A stretch of 5,999 nucleotides of DNA from CAYJOG01 sp964371695 [NCBI: uncultured bacterium] (GTDB taxonomy: Bacteria > CAYJOG01), in contig CAYJOG010000190.1 of assembly GCA_964371695.1 (NCBI GenBank), forward strand, positions 1 to 5,999, in the 5' to 3' direction. The notes beneath the pieces are model-generated. The model was not told the DNA's origin. It saw only the letters and a list, made by a program, of their open reading frames with translations, and made no database searches. The position numbers and the translations under genes were made by a program. The number at the start of each line of letters is the position of its first letter. The stretch's first letter is position 1. Below are positions 5,481 to 5,999 of this stretch, one piece after another.

Positions 5481-5885
5481 TCAGTCCCATTCCAAAGACT
5501 GGATTTTTTGCGCCATGCCGCTGAGCAGAGGGGCGTAGTCCTGCACGATGTTTCCATAGATGCGGCTGGCAAGTGCTTCGTCATAGGCGTGAGAGGTGAG
5601 ATTGCGGTCTTCGAGCATCCGCAGCCACACATCGGCCTCTTCAGGGGTGGGGATGAGCTTTTCTGCAAAGGCCTTCTTGAACACCAGTCGAGGCCCACCG
5701 CACTCATGGCCCTGTCGTTCGAGATAGAGCTTGAGGGTTTTCCAGACGACCTCAAAAGTGAACTCAAAGCGCTGAATGGTGGCATCGCGAATGAGTTCGC
5801 TGGGTGTTTGGGAAACGGCTTCGGCGAGCCTGGCCGCGCTGCACAGCACATCGTTCTGCCTCTCGATGAATCGTTCCTTGCTCAC
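5481..5885 (-). CDS. HEPN-domain protein (HI0074/HepT-like nucleotidyltransferase partner), putative toxin
   Basis: A 134-residue all-helical protein matching the HI0074-type nucleotidyltransferase substrate-binding family. Diagnostic stretches are IQRFEFTFEVVWKTLKLYLE (37-56) and EDRNLTSHAY (92-101). The latter contains R-X4-H-X-Y (Arg94, His99, Tyr101), the HEPN ribonuclease signature; in HepT the equivalent tyrosine is the residue modified by its MntA partner. The gene begins with GTG at 5885; an in-frame TAA lies just upstream, so no longer form exists, and no Shine-Dalgarno is seen. It precedes the nucleotidyltransferase gene by four bases, the usual toxin-then-antitoxin order of HepT-MntA. 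Whether this copy is an RNase toxin or only a binding partner, as suggested for HI0074, cannot be told from sequence. Confidence 0.88.
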   Translation of the reverse strand: MSKERFIERQNDVLCSAARLAEAVSQTPSELIRDATIQRFEFTFEVVWKTLKLYLERQGHECGGPRLVFKKAFAEKLIPTPEEADVWLRMLEDRNLTSHAYDEALASRIYGNIVQDYAPLLSGMAQKIQSLEWD

Positions 5886-5891
5886 GGCAGA

Positions 5892-5900
5892 AGTTTAGCA
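5892..5900 (-). promoter_or_regulatory. Candidate extended -10 promoter of the HEPN/nucleotidyltransferase operon
   Basis: The minus strand reads TGC-TAAACT (5900-5892), an extended -10 pattern (TGn followed by TAnnnT) that ends six bases before the GTG at 5885. No -35 is evident, which extended -10 promoters tolerate. The spacing would give a leaderless message, as for tetR and acs here. Confidence 0.4.
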
Positions 5901-5929
5901 GGGTGTTCGCCAATCCCCCGTGCGCCCCA

Positions 5930-5999
5930 TCACCCACCCTGCCCGGCCTGTTCCCCGGCCTCTTTTTGGGCAAAGGCTTCGCCCCATTCGGCCATCACC
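5930..5999 (-). CDS. C-terminal end of an unidentified protein (5' part outside window)
   Basis: Read on the minus strand, an open frame enters from the window edge and gives 22 codons, VMAEWGEAFAQKEAGEQAGQGG, before TGA at 5932-5930. The codons have G/C-rich third positions like the neighbouring genes, and the composition (Ala, Glu, Gly, Gln) suits a soluble C-terminal tail. It ends 44 bases before the HEPN GTG, on the same strand. It is too short to assign a family, and it could be chance open frame. Confidence 0.45.
   Translation of the reverse strand, partial: VMAEWGEAFAQKEAGEQAGQGG

Noticed and set aside
5477-5851. Longer N-terminal form of the nucleotidyltransferase
   Set aside because: The extra 125 residues overlap the HEPN gene in another frame and are rich in Ser/Pro/Arg without fold-like pattern; the ATG at 5476 gives the normal minimal nucleotidyltransferase length.

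Overview
The window looks like GC-rich Gram-negative chromosome, probably from the Pseudomonadota. The evidence is an ordinary bacterial tRNA-Pro(UGG), a full-length proteobacterial-style acetyl-CoA synthetase, strong G/C bias at third codon positions, and a degenerate repeat resembling the proteobacterial family of the type GTCATTCCCGCGAAAGC. The phylum is an inference; nothing here fixes a genus.

Layout, left to right. Positions 1-1681 (minus) hold the first 560 codons of a thiamine-diphosphate (ThDP) enzyme of the acetolactate-synthase-like superfamily, cut by the window edge. It diverges from a TetR-family regulator at 1796-2470 (plus). The gap between them holds two back-to-back promoters whose -35 boxes sit at the two ends of a 33-bp near-palindrome, so the regulator probably controls both itself and the enzyme. 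A 207-bp convergent gap (2471-2677) carries degenerate REP-like sequence and a 14-bp-stem hairpin. Acetyl-CoA synthetase (acs) occupies 2678-4624 (minus). Its start lies six bases after a perfect TATAAT box.

Upstream of acs, separated from it by a rho-independent terminator (4678-4701), is the most unusual stretch. A minus-strand tRNA-Pro(UGG) gene (5013-5086) is followed downstream by two perfect 140-bp tandem units. Each unit ends in a 20-nt copy of the tRNA 3' end and also contains an inverted copy of the T-arm region. This organisation resembles the rtT repeats behind tRNA-Tyr in the E. coli tyrT operon, here attached to a different tRNA and apparently with unrelated sequence.

Positions 5144-5885 (minus) hold a two-gene HEPN/minimal nucleotidyltransferase module of the HepT-MntA/HI0074-HI0073 type, plausibly a toxin-antitoxin pair. 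The last 70 bases carry the C-terminal codons of another minus-strand reading frame.

Across the window three genes (tetR, acs, HEPN) share a -10-like hexamer ending exactly six bases before the start codon and have no visible Shine-Dalgarno sequence, which suggests leaderless mRNAs. The ThDP gene instead has a strong AGGAGGT site. The ThDP enzyme and Acs could both serve two-carbon/pyruvate metabolism, but the sequence does not show a functional link between them.
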